From NCBI RefSeq assembly GCF_000308615.1, contig NZ_BAGB01000045.1, positions 1 to 64,000 on the forward strand: a stretch of DNA of 64,000 nt, read 5' to 3'. The stretch's first letter is position 1, and the number at the start of each line of letters is the position of its first letter. Origin of the DNA: Nocardia jiangxiensis NBRC 101359 (GTDB lineage: Bacteria > Actinomycetota > Actinomycetes > Mycobacteriales > Mycobacteriaceae). Below, piece by piece: positions 9,482-17,330 of this stretch. Both the position numbers and the translations under genes were made by a program. Below the pieces are notes generated by a model, which made no database searches, was not told where the DNA came from, and saw nothing but the letters and a program-made list of their open reading frames with translations.

Positions 9482-9495
9482 TAGAACGTGTTCTC
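9482..9495. promoter_or_regulatory. KstR-like TetR-family operator palindrome
   Basis: TAGAACGTGTTCTC contains AGAAC-GT-GTTCT, a perfect 5-2-5 palindrome. It matches seven of the eight fixed positions of the KstR consensus I remember, TnnAACnnGTTnnA (cholesterol regulon repressor). It lies 14 bp before the hydrolase GTG on one side and 24 bp before the SDR GTG on the other, so one bound repressor could control both. KstR itself is not in the window; a related TetR protein could equally bind. Confidence 0.5.
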
Positions 9496-9519
9496 ATCTC
9501 AAGGTAGTGTCCTGAAGTC

Positions 9520-10359
9520 GTGAACGGAATACTCGCCGGAAAGGTCGCGGTCGTCACCGGTGCCAGCCGCGGCATCGGCAAGGGCATCGCACTGGAACTG
9601 GGCGCCGCGGGCGCGACGGTCTATCTCACCGGCCGATCTGCCACACCGGGCCGCCTGCCGGGCACCGTGGCGCAGACCGCGGCGGAGATCGGCGAACTCG
9701 GCGGCATCGGGGTGCCCTACGTGTGCGACCACGCCGCCGACGATGCGGTGCAGGCGCTGTTCGACAAGGTCCGCTCCGACGACGGCCGCCTCGACGTGCT
9801 GGTCAACAACGTCTACAACGCCCCCGCCTCCTCGCGCTGGCTGGGCCGCCCGTTCTGGGAGGTGCCCCCGCAGGCGTGGGACGAGAGTTTCGACATCGGC
9901 GTCCGGTCCCACTACGTGGCAAGCGTTTTCGCCGCGCCGGCGCTGATCGAATCGGGCGGCCTGATCGTGAACATCTCCTCCCCCGGCGCGGAGCACTACA
10001 CCCACAACACCGTGTACGGCGTCGCGAAGTGCGCGGTGGACCGGCTCACCGCCGATATGGCCCACGATCTGGCCGATACCGATGTCACCGCGGTCTCGCT
10101 GTGGCCGGGCATCGTGAATACCGAACTGCTGCAGATGGTTCCGGCCGACGCGCAGGGCCGCCGGATGATCACGCTGCCCGGCGAGGGCACCTTCGACCTG
10201 AACGAAGCCGAGACGCCGCGTTTCCCGGGACGCGCCGTCGTCGCCCTCGCCGCCGATCCGGACCGTCGCGCCCGCACCGGAAAACCCTGGCGGGTACGCG
10301 ATCTCGCCGACGCCTACGGTTTCACCGATGTCGACGGTCGGATCCCGCGGCTGGGCTGA
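9520..10359 (+). CDS. short-chain dehydrogenase/reductase
   Basis: NAD(P)-dependent oxidoreductase of the classical SDR fold, 279 aa. It has the cofactor motif TGASRGIG (about residues 13-20), LVNNVYN, the catalytic ISS serine and YGVAK for Tyr/Lys. A long C-terminal part after the catalytic core resembles the DHRS1-type subgroup. The start is the GTG at 9520; the Shine-Dalgarno is poor. It is divergent from the epoxide-hydrolase-like gene with a shared operator-like palindrome, which suggests lipid or sterol metabolism. The substrate is not determinable. Confidence 0.85.
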   Translation: MNGILAGKVAVVTGASRGIGKGIALELGAAGATVYLTGRSATPGRLPGTVAQTAAEIGELGGIGVPYVCDHAADDAVQALFDKVRSDDGRLDVLVNNVYNAPASSRWLGRPFWEVPPQAWDESFDIGVRSHYVASVFAAPALIESGGLIVNISSPGAEHYTHNTVYGVAKCAVDRLTADMAHDLADTDVTAVSLWPGIVNTELLQMVPADAQGRRMITLPGEGTFDLNEAETPRFPGRAVVALAADPDRRARTGKPWRVRDLADAYGFTDVDGRIPRLG

Positions 10360-10545
10360 AATTCCGCCCCGCACTTGACCTCCGACGCGGCGTCGGCTTA
10401 ATCTGGCCCGCATGACTGCCGGGTCGGCTTCCAGCCGCGCACAGACAGGATTCCCGGCCGCGAAGTGATCGCGGCGCGGGCCAGAGGCCCGCCCTCCGAA
10501 CGCGTCCCGTTGTACTTCCAGGGACTGCGAGAGGAGGTGAATCAC

Positions 10546-10794
10546 ATGTCCCACGAACCAGTTTCGCCATCGGAATGGGCGGCGTTCCGCGCCGCCCACA
10601 CCCCGGGTGACGCACTCGCGGCGACCGTCGTCTCGGTTGTGCCGTTCGGTGCGTTCCTCGAGGTGGCTCCGGGCATCCACGGCCTGCTGCACACGCAGGA
10701 GTGGCGGGGCGAGCCGCAGGTCGGCGCCACCCTGAACGTCCGGATCCGGCAGCTCGACGACGAGAACCGCCGTCTGAGCCTGGCCCAGGCGTAG
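10546..10794 (+). CDS. small single-S1-domain RNA-binding protein
   Basis: An 82-aa protein that is almost entirely one S1/OB-fold domain: GDALAATVVSVVPFGAFLEVAPGIHGLLH followed by VGATLNVRIRQLDDENRRLSL, the usual strands of S1 repeats. An unusually complete Shine-Dalgarno, GAGGAGGTGA at 10531-10540, fixes the ATG at 10546. It stands alone between an SDR gene and a strong terminator. It may bind RNA or ribosomes; no enzymatic domain is attached. (First motif quoted spans residues about 27-55.). Confidence 0.75.
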   Translation: MSHEPVSPSEWAAFRAAHTPGDALAATVVSVVPFGAFLEVAPGIHGLLHTQEWRGEPQVGATLNVRIRQLDDENRRLSLAQA

Positions 10795-10802
10795 CAGTGC
10801 GG

Positions 10803-10833
10803 GTGTGGGGCCGGGATCCGTCCGGCCCCACAC
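10803..10833 (+). terminator. strong 12-bp hairpin terminator
   Basis: GTGTGGGGCCGG (10803-10814) and CCGGCCCCACAC (10822-10833) pair perfectly around a 7-nt loop, seven bases after the S1-protein stop codon. TTGTT follows. This is a GC-rich terminator with a short U tract. Confidence 0.8.
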
Positions 10834-10864
10834 TTGTTCAGCGTAGAACCCGCTTCCCGCTGCT

Positions 10865-10946
10865 CGATCGGTGACCGGACCGCGTTCCCCGGGTGGTCCG
10901 ATCGCATCCCGGTCCTGCGTCAGGATGAGAATTCCGCAGCCCGGGG
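10865..10946 (+). promoter_or_regulatory. structured leader upstream of the PnuC-like gene
   Basis: Two adjacent stem-loops can be drawn. The first is CGGACC (10876-10881) with GGTCCG (10895-10900), with the alternative pair CGATCGG/CCGATCG around it. The second is CCCGG-tc-CTGCG (10908-10919) with CGCAG-c-CCGGG (10935-10945). They occupy the leader of a vitamin-precursor transporter gene, where riboswitches are common, but I do not recognise a known class and no TPP or FMN signature is present. Confidence 0.3.
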
Positions 10947-10966
10947 TTACAGCTGAGGTGAATCCT

Positions 10967-11659
10967 GTGTCAGCGTTGCTCGATGCCGAACTCCACATCG
11001 CCGGATCGACCATCCTGTGGCGTGAGGTGGTCGGCAACGGTTTCGGCCTCGCCTCCGCGATCGGCGGGATGCGTCGGCGGGTGTGGGCCTGGCCGGTCGG
11101 GATCGCCGGGAACGCGCTGCTGTTCACCGTCTTCGTCGGGGGCGTGTTCAATACCCCGCAACACCTGAACATGGCCGGTCAGGCCGGACGACAGCTGATG
11201 TTCATCGCGGTCAGCGGCTACGGCTGGTGGGGGTGGTATCGGCATTCCCGGCGAGAAACCGGCCTCGAGCACCGCGCCGTGGTGCCGCGCTGGGCGAGCA
11301 CCCGCGAACGCTGGATTCTGGTCGCCGCGATGATTCTGGGCACCCTGGCCTGCACGAAGCTGTTCGCCTGGCTCGGATCGTACGGACCGTGGGCCGAGGC
11401 GTGGATCTTCACCGGCTCGTTCCTGGCCACCTACGGTATGGCCCGTGGACTCGCCGAATTCTGGCTGCTGTGGATCGCGGTCGACCTGGTCGGTGTGCCG
11501 CTGCTGCTGCGGGCCGGGTACTACCCGTCGGCGGTGCTGTATCTCGTCTACGCGGGATTCGTGGCCTGGGGTTTCGCGGTGTGGGTGCGCACCATGCGCC
11601 GGGACGCGACCGTCGCGCCCGATACCCGGGCCCGCGAACCGCTGGGGATGTCGGAGTGA
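10967..11659 (+). CDS. pnuC: PnuC-family vitamin-precursor transporter
   Basis: Membrane protein of 230 aa with seven or so hydrophobic segments and the PnuC family's aromatic motif near the third segment (GWWGWYRHS). PnuC proteins move nicotinamide riboside by facilitated diffusion; relatives move thiamine or riboflavin, so the substrate is uncertain. GTG 10967 is preferred because GAGGTGA ends five bases before it; GTG 10958 is the alternative. No NAD kinase/NadR partner is adjacent, though nadE is elsewhere in the window. The C-terminal tail is short and basic. Confidence 0.8.
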   Translation: MSALLDAELHIAGSTILWREVVGNGFGLASAIGGMRRRVWAWPVGIAGNALLFTVFVGGVFNTPQHLNMAGQAGRQLMFIAVSGYGWWGWYRHSRRETGLEHRAVVPRWASTRERWILVAAMILGTLACTKLFAWLGSYGPWAEAWIFTGSFLATYGMARGLAEFWLLWIAVDLVGVPLLLRAGYYPSAVLYLVYAGFVAWGFAVWVRTMRRDATVAPDTRAREPLGMSE

Positions 11660-11672
11660 GCACCCGGCACGG

Positions 11673-12503
11673 TCACGCGATGTCGATGAAGCGCTGCACC
11701 GATCGCGGCGGGGCGGGTTTGGCACGCCAGACCAGATAGAGCCGGGACGGTGGCGCGTCCGGGACGTCCAGATACGTCACGCCCGGATGCGGTGCGCGGG
11801 TGCGAGCGAGTTCGGGTACCGCGCCGATGCCACGGCCGGCGGCGATCAGTTCGATCCACTCGTCGAAATTCGTGCAGGTGACGATCTCGCGACCGGAATC
11901 GTCCGCGGGCCAGGATGTTTCGTCGGTCGTTCCGGAGATCGTGTTGACCACGAGCGGATGCCCGGCCAGATCCTGCCAGCGCGGTGTGGCCCGCACCAGC
12001 GGCGAATCGGCCGCCACCGCCAGCACCCGGCGCTCGGTGGCGATCAACCGGGCCGCCGTCGTCGACGGGAGCCGAATATTCTTGCGGTACAGGGCGATAT
12101 CGATCGCGCCCGAGGTCAAGGCCGCGATCGGATCATCGACGCGATGGATGGCCAACCGGCCGCCGATCTCCTCGAACCGGGTGCGAGCGGCGGCGAACCA
12201 GGTGTCGGGCAGCAACCAGGCGAAGCCGACGGCCACGGCCGCCCGTATCCGCAGATCGGCGCACACCGCGTCCACATCCGCGATGATGCGCCGCGCATGA
12301 TCCGCCAATTCCGTTCCCTCCGAGGTCAATTCGAAGTGCCGGGAGCTGCGTTCGAGTAGCCGGGTGTCCAGGATGCGCTCGAGCTGCTGCATGGTGCGGG
12401 TGAGCGAGGGCTGGGTGATGTGCAACCGGGCGGCCGCGCGGGTGAAGTTCCGCTCCTCGCACAGCGCGAGGTAGGCACGCAGATGACGCAGCTCCAGATC
12501 CAT
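11673..12503 (-). CDS. LysR-family transcriptional regulator
   Basis: DNA-binding regulator of 276 aa. The N-terminal winged helix (residues 1-60) reads LRHLRAYLALCEERNFTRAA then ITQPSLTRTMQQLE, the LysR signature; the remainder is a periplasmic-binding-like effector domain. The ATG at 12501-12503 gives the usual short N-terminus (MDLELRHL). A TACGCT box lies six bases before it, suggesting a leaderless transcript. It is divergent from an MFS transporter across a 70-bp gap, the normal target arrangement for LysR proteins. The effector is unknown. Confidence 0.88.
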   Translation of the reverse strand: MDLELRHLRAYLALCEERNFTRAAARLHITQPSLTRTMQQLERILDTRLLERSSRHFELTSEGTELADHARRIIADVDAVCADLRIRAAVAVGFAWLLPDTWFAAARTRFEEIGGRLAIHRVDDPIAALTSGAIDIALYRKNIRLPSTTAARLIATERRVLAVAADSPLVRATPRWQDLAGHPLVVNTISGTTDETSWPADDSGREIVTCTNFDEWIELIAAGRGIGAVPELARTRAPHPGVTYLDVPDAPPSRLYLVWRAKPAPPRSVQRFIDIA

Positions 12504-12509
12504 GCGTCC

Positions 12510-12515
12510 AGCGTA
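12510..12515 (-). promoter_or_regulatory. -10 box for a leaderless LysR transcript
   Basis: TACGCT (TANNNT type) on the minus strand ends six bases before the LysR ATG, so transcription would begin at or next to the start codon. No good -35 was found. Confidence 0.3.
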
Positions 12516-12573
12516 TACATCGTGCACAGGAAGCATTTCACAACCGTCGCATGAGGCAATAACGTCGCACGGT

Positions 12574-13686
12574 GTGACCACTGTTCTGACCAGCCGACCG
12601 GCCGTGAGCCCGTTGCGCGCCGCCGCCGGACTCGCCGCGGCCATGGGCGTCGGCCGATTCGTCTACACACCCCTGATGCCGGTGATGATCTCCGCGGGCC
12701 GCATCGACGCACGCGCGGGCGCGACCATCGCCGCGGCCAACTACGCGGGTTATCTGATCGGCGCGGTCCTGCTGGCACGCCGTCCCGATCTCAACGGCCG
12801 CACCGCATTTCGCACCGCGGCCGCCACACTGATACTCAGCGAGGCGCTCATGGCCTGGCCCGCGCCCGCCGCGGTGGCGGCCGTGCTGCGGCTGATCGCG
12901 GGCATCGCCAGCGCGGTGCTGTTCATCGGGTGCGCGAGTGTCGCGGCCGGGCACGAGAATCGCAGGCGCGCAGCGGGAATCGCATTCGGTGGCATCGGCG
13001 GCGGCATCGCGCTGACCGGCCTGCTCGCCATGGCGGCCGGGACCGCCGTGCCCTGGCAGGTGATGTGGCTGGGCACCGCAGCTCTGACGGCGCTGCTGCT
13101 CGCCCCCGCGCTACGGCTCGAGGTCCGGCCCGCGACCCGCGCCGCCGCTGCCGCCGCGCGATCCGTGCGAGCCTGGCGGCTGTTGCAGGGCACCTATTTC
13201 CTCGAGGGCCTGGGCTACATCGTCATCGGCACATTCCTGGTGGCCGCACTGCAATCCCCGGGACATCGATCGCTCGGCACCGCGATGTGGGTGGTGGTCG
13301 GCGTCGCCGCGGCACCCGCGACCCTGCTGTGGGATCTGATCGCCCGCCGCTGGTTCCCCGAGATCGCGCTGGTCCTCGCGCTGGCACTGCAATGCGTCTC
13401 GGCGATTCTGCCCGCCGCGTCCACCGGCATGGTGTCCGCGCTGATCTCCGCGGCGCTGTTCGGGGCGACGTTCACCGGAATCACCATGCTCGCGATCGAG
13501 GTGGGCGGCGAACTGACCGGCCCCGGCGCCGCCGCCACGCTCACCGCGGGCTACGGCCTGGGCCAGGTCCTCGGTCCATTGGTGGTGACGCCGGCGCTGG
13601 GCGACGGATACGGGACGGCCTTCGCGATCGCCGCGGTCATACTCGCCGTGGCGACCGCCGGGGCACTGCGGATCAAGCGAACTTGA
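12574..13686 (+). CDS. YbfB/YjiJ-type MFS transporter
   Basis: Membrane transporter of 370 aa with about 12 hydrophobic segments. The first segment carries MGVGRFVYTPLMP, the signature I associate with the YbfB/YjiJ family of major facilitator proteins. The substrate is unknown. GTG 12574 gives an N-terminus a short distance before the first membrane segment; TAACGT lies eight bases upstream. It is divergent from a LysR regulator that probably controls it. Its 3' end overlaps the opposing secG gene by 14 bp. Confidence 0.85.
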   Translation: MTTVLTSRPAVSPLRAAAGLAAAMGVGRFVYTPLMPVMISAGRIDARAGATIAAANYAGYLIGAVLLARRPDLNGRTAFRTAAATLILSEALMAWPAPAAVAAVLRLIAGIASAVLFIGCASVAAGHENRRRAAGIAFGGIGGGIALTGLLAMAAGTAVPWQVMWLGTAALTALLLAPALRLEVRPATRAAAAAARSVRAWRLLQGTYFLEGLGYIVIGTFLVAALQSPGHRSLGTAMWVVVGVAAAPATLLWDLIARRWFPEIALVLALALQCVSAILPAASTGMVSALISAALFGATFTGITMLAIEVGGELTGPGAAATLTAGYGLGQVLGPLVVTPALGDGYGTAFAIAAVILAVATAGALRIKRT

Positions 13687-13906
13687 TCTCCAGGCCGATG
13701 CCCAGAATGGCGATCAGCCAGATCAGACCGGTGAAGATGGTGATGCGGTCGAGGTTCTTCTCGACGACGGTGGATCCGGACAGGCTCGACTGCACACCGC
13801 CGCCGAACAGGTTGGACAGGCCCCCGCCCTTCGCGCGGTGCAGCAGCACCAACAACACCAGCAACACACTGGTGATCACCAGGAGGATATCCAGGAACAT
13901 GCGCAT
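13673..13906 (-). CDS. secG: preprotein translocase subunit SecG
   Basis: Small membrane subunit of the SecYEG channel, 77 aa. Two membrane segments flank the conserved cytoplasmic loop LHRAKGGGLSNLFGGG, followed by VVEKNLDR; this matches mycobacterial SecG closely as I remember it. The ATG at 13904-13906 gives MRMFLDILLV; there is no Shine-Dalgarno but a TAAACT box sits seven bases upstream, implying a leaderless mRNA. In relatives secG follows tpiA; here about 6 kb of other genes separate them. Confidence 0.93.
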   Translation of the reverse strand: MRMFLDILLVITSVLLVLLVLLHRAKGGGLSNLFGGGVQSSLSGSTVVEKNLDRITIFTGLIWLIAILGIGLEIKFA

Positions 13907-13913
13907 GCCCGAC

Positions 13914-13919
13914 AGTTTA
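13914..13919 (-). promoter_or_regulatory. -10 box for leaderless secG
   Basis: TAAACT on the minus strand, seven bases before the secG ATG. No clear -35 hexamer at normal spacing. A promoter here explains how secG is expressed after separation from the glycolytic operon. Confidence 0.4.
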
Positions 13920-14096
13920 TGCGCAACCCCGCAATACCCCCGCATCAGGTGATCCCCCGCACGGTCGACGACCCGATTCACACCCGCCCGACGCCACCGT
14001 GCCGGTCGACGACGGCTGCCCGGTCCGGGCCACAGGGCATCAGGAGTCGCGCTCGGCACGCCTGTTCGGTTGCCGGGCGACACCTGTCCTCGCCGG

Positions 14097-14102
14097 TACC
14101 AT
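14097..14102 (+). promoter_or_regulatory. -10 box for the META-domain lipoprotein gene
   Basis: TACCAT six bases upstream of the ATG at 14109, with no Shine-Dalgarno between; this suggests a leaderless transcript. Confidence 0.35.
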
Positions 14103-14108
14103 CGCGGC

Positions 14109-14918
14109 ATGTCGGCCCCAGCGCGATCGCAGTCCCCCCGCCGAACAGGCCGAGCGGCCAGACTCTTGTGGACTCCGGTCATTCTCGTGTGCGGACTCCT
14201 GGCGGCCTGTTCGAGCGGATCCGGACCCGCACCGACGCCGATGGGGCACACCTACATCTCCACCGGAGTGCAGGGAACACCGATTCCGGGCGGCGGCCCC
14301 CTCACGCTGAGCTTCCAGGACGGCCGGGTCTCGGCCGATTCGGGATGTAACAGCGGCAGCGGACCGGTGACCTTCGACGGGTCCGTGCTGCGGGTCTCGC
14401 GGATGGCGACGACCATGATGGCCTGTGTCGGCGACAAATCGGGTGCGGACGGCTGGCAGACCGCGCTGTTGCAGTCCGCGCCGAAGTGGTCGCTGTCGGG
14501 CAGCACGCTGACTCTCACCGGTCACGACGTCACGGTCACCCTGCGGGACAAGCGCGTGCTGCATCCGGATCTGCCGTTGACCGGCACCGCGTGGGTCGTC
14601 ACGACATTGCTCCGGCAGGAGGGGCAGGTCCGATCGCAAGCCTTGGACGCCGCGCGGCCCACCCTCACCATCGCCGCCGACGGCCAGGTCTCCGGCAGCG
14701 CCGGATGCAACCGGATGACCGGGACCGCCGAGATCTCCGGCTCGAACGTCACCTTCCATCTCGGCACCACCCGGATGATGTGCGCGCCCGATGTCATGCA
14801 GGTCGAACAGCAGGTGCTCGAAGCCCTCACCGGCGCGACCGAGGCCACCGTCGATTCGGACACCCTGACCATCCGCAACCGGGCGAACGACACCGGCCTG
14901 ATCCTGCGCTCCGAGTGA
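14109..14918 (+). CDS. META-domain lipoprotein with two HslJ-like repeats
   Basis: Predicted secreted lipoprotein of 269 aa. A basic N-terminus and hydrophobic stretch end in the lipobox LLAAC (Cys34). Two META/HslJ-type repeats follow: the first has DSGCNSGSG and later MACVGD, the second SGSAGCNRMTG and MMCAPD, so each repeat keeps its Gly-Cys-Asn turn and a second Cys, likely disulphide-bonded outside the membrane. HslJ in E. coli is linked to novobiocin resistance and heat shock; the role here is unknown. Start at ATG 14109. Confidence 0.78.
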   Translation: MSAPARSQSPRRTGRAARLLWTPVILVCGLLAACSSGSGPAPTPMGHTYISTGVQGTPIPGGGPLTLSFQDGRVSADSGCNSGSGPVTFDGSVLRVSRMATTMMACVGDKSGADGWQTALLQSAPKWSLSGSTLTLTGHDVTVTLRDKRVLHPDLPLTGTAWVVTTLLRQEGQVRSQALDAARPTLTIAADGQVSGSAGCNRMTGTAEISGSNVTFHLGTTRMMCAPDVMQVEQQVLEALTGATEATVDSDTLTIRNRANDTGLILRSE

Positions 14919-14958
14919 AACCGGCACCCGGCGACCTGCCGAAGGGCAGCATGGGACG

Positions 14959-17280
14959 GTGATCAACGAACGGGAAGCAGAGCTCGATCGACGATTCCGC
15001 GCGGCAGTGGCAGCCGCGCGGCCCGGATCTCCCCGCGCCGCAACCGAATCCGTCCTACCGGGCAGCCCGTACACCGCGGGGGCGGTGCTGGAACTGTTCG
15101 AAGCGCAGGCCATCAGCCGACAGCTGGATCTGGCGGCCCGCGCACTCACCGCCGCCGGGCACGGGTACTACAGCATCGGATCGTCGGGGCACGAGGGCAA
15201 TGCCGCACTCGCCGCGGTGCTGCGCCCCACCGATCCCGCACTGCTGCACTACCGTTCGGGTGCGTTCTTCGTCCACCGATGCCGCCGGATCGGCGGCACC
15301 GATCCCATCCGGGACGTACTGCTGGGCGTGGTCGCCGCGGCCGCGGATCCGATCTCGGGCGGACGACACAAGGTGTTCGGCAGTAAGGCCGCCGCCATTC
15401 TGCCGCAGACCTCGACCATCGCCTCACATCTGCCACGGGCGGTCGGGCTGGCGTTCGCGCTGGACCGGGCCACTCGGCTGGGCAGGTTCACGCCCTGGCC
15501 GTCCGATGCGGTGGTGCTGTGCACGTTCGGTGACGCATCGGCGAATCATTCGACCGCGGCCGGGGCGATCAACACCGCCGTGCACACCGCCCATCTGCAA
15601 GTACCGATGCCGGTGCTGTTCGTCTGCGAGGACAACGGGATCGGCCTGAGCGTGCCCACTCCCCCGGACTGGATCGCCCGCGCCTACGGAACCCGGCCCG
15701 GCCTGCGATATTTCGAGGTCGACGGTTCCGATACGCTTGCGGCGCTGACGATCTCGGCCGAGGCCGCGAACTGGGTGCGGGAGAATCGGCTCCCGGCCTT
15801 CCTGCGCCTGCGCACCACCCGGCTGCTCGGCCACGCGGGCTCGGACGTGGAGTCCGCGTATCGCCGGGCGGGCGATATGGCCGAGGAGTTGCGCCGCGAC
15901 CCGGTCACCGCCACCGCGCGCCTGCTGGTCTCCTCGGGCAGTATCGGCGCGCCGGAACTCCTCGCCCGCTACGACGCCATCGCCACCGAGGTCGCGGCCG
16001 TCGCCGCACAGGTCACCGGTGAGCCGACGCTCGACTCCGCCGCCGCGGTCATCGCACCCCTCGCACCGGCCCACCCGGACCTCGTCCGCGCCGATGCGGT
16101 GCGCACCGAGCCACTGCCCGAATCCGCACCGCCGCCGGGAGTCCGCGTCTTCGACGCCCGCAAGCACGCACCGGCCGACTCCACGAAGCCGGATCGCGTC
16201 GGCGATGCCGACGACGCGGAACAGTCCTCTGAACATGCTGTGCCAGTGGAGAATTCACCCGAGGAAAAGCCGCTCACGACGCTCGCGCAGTCGATCAACC
16301 ACACCCTGGCGCAGCTGCTCGAACGCGATGGCGACCTGCTCGTGTTCGGCGAGGACGTCGGCCGCAAGGGCGGGGTTTACGGGGTGACGAAAGGTCTGCA
16401 ACGCCGATTCGGCGCGCGGCGAGTCTTCGATACGCTGCTGGACGAGCAGAGCATCCTGGGCACCGCACTCGGCGCCGGCCCGGCCGGATTCGTGCCGATT
16501 CCGGAAATCCAATATCTGGCCTATCTACACAATGCGCTCGACCAGATCCGGGGCGAGGCCGCCACCCAGCAGTTCTTCTCGGCCGGGCAGTACCGCAATC
16601 CGATGGTGGTGCGGATCGCCTCCTACGCCTATCAGAAGGGTTTCGGCGGACATTTCCACAACGACAATTCCGTGGCGGCCCTGCGGGACATCCCCGGAGT
16701 GGTGATCGCCTCCCCCGCCCGCCCCGACGACGCCGCGGCCATGCTGCGCACCTGCGTCGCCGCGGCCCGGGTCGACGGCCGGGTCTGCGTCTTCCTCGAG
16801 CCGATCGCCCTCTACCACACCCGCGACCTGCACGAATCCGGCGACGACGGCTGGCTCGCCACCCCGGAACAGGAATCGATCGATATCGGCCGCGCCCGAA
16901 TCCACGGCGACGGAACCGATCTCACCATCGTCACCTTCGCCAACGGCCTGCGCATGAGCCTGCGCGCCGCACAACGCCTGTCCCAGCGCGGAATTCACGC
17001 CCGAGTCCTGGACCTGCGCTGGCTGGCGCCACTGCCCGTCGAAGACATCCTGCACCACGCCCGCGCCACCGGCCGGGTCCTCGTCGCCGATGAGACCCGC
17101 CGCACCGGCGGCATCTCCGAATCGGTCTGCACCGCCCTGATCGACGCCGGATTCACCGGTTCGATCGCCCGGGTCACCAGCGCGGACAGCTTCGTCCCGC
17201 TGGGCCCGGCCACCGCACACGTCCTGCTGGACGAGGCGACCATCGAAGACGCCGCCAGCTCACTGGTCACCGCTTCTTGA
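14959..17280 (+). CDS. fused 2-oxoacid dehydrogenase E1 (alpha-beta)
   Basis: TPP-dependent E1 of the branched-chain/pyruvate dehydrogenase type with both subunits in one 773-aa chain. Residues about 35-400 are E1-alpha: HYRSGAFFVHR and the TPP motif GDASANHSTAAGAIN (191-205) with EDNG. A charged linker (about 400-436) follows. Residues 437-773 are E1-beta: FGEDVGRKGG, LDEQSILG and a C-terminal transketolase domain. GTG 14959 is the start. No E2 or E3 gene is adjacent, so it must use partners elsewhere or act as an unusual decarboxylase. It precedes a convergent P450 gene. Confidence 0.88.
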   Translation: MINEREAELDRRFRAAVAAARPGSPRAATESVLPGSPYTAGAVLELFEAQAISRQLDLAARALTAAGHGYYSIGSSGHEGNAALAAVLRPTDPALLHYRSGAFFVHRCRRIGGTDPIRDVLLGVVAAAADPISGGRHKVFGSKAAAILPQTSTIASHLPRAVGLAFALDRATRLGRFTPWPSDAVVLCTFGDASANHSTAAGAINTAVHTAHLQVPMPVLFVCEDNGIGLSVPTPPDWIARAYGTRPGLRYFEVDGSDTLAALTISAEAANWVRENRLPAFLRLRTTRLLGHAGSDVESAYRRAGDMAEELRRDPVTATARLLVSSGSIGAPELLARYDAIATEVAAVAAQVTGEPTLDSAAAVIAPLAPAHPDLVRADAVRTEPLPESAPPPGVRVFDARKHAPADSTKPDRVGDADDAEQSSEHAVPVENSPEEKPLTTLAQSINHTLAQLLERDGDLLVFGEDVGRKGGVYGVTKGLQRRFGARRVFDTLLDEQSILGTALGAGPAGFVPIPEIQYLAYLHNALDQIRGEAATQQFFSAGQYRNPMVVRIASYAYQKGFGGHFHNDNSVAALRDIPGVVIASPARPDDAAAMLRTCVAAARVDGRVCVFLEPIALYHTRDLHESGDDGWLATPEQESIDIGRARIHGDGTDLTIVTFANGLRMSLRAAQRLSQRGIHARVLDLRWLAPLPVEDILHHARATGRVLVADETRRTGGISESVCTALIDAGFTGSIARVTSADSFVPLGPATAHVLLDEATIEDAASSLVTAS

Positions 17281-17330
17281 TGAGGTAGCAGCCGAACGTG
17301 CGCGGTCATGGAGCCGACAGCGACCTGCCG

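Noticed and set aside
10834..10966. TPP riboswitch before the PnuC-like gene
   Set aside because: The CTGAGA and ACCTGATCTGG-type thi-box elements are absent, although CTGAGG occurs by chance as part of the ribosome-binding site.
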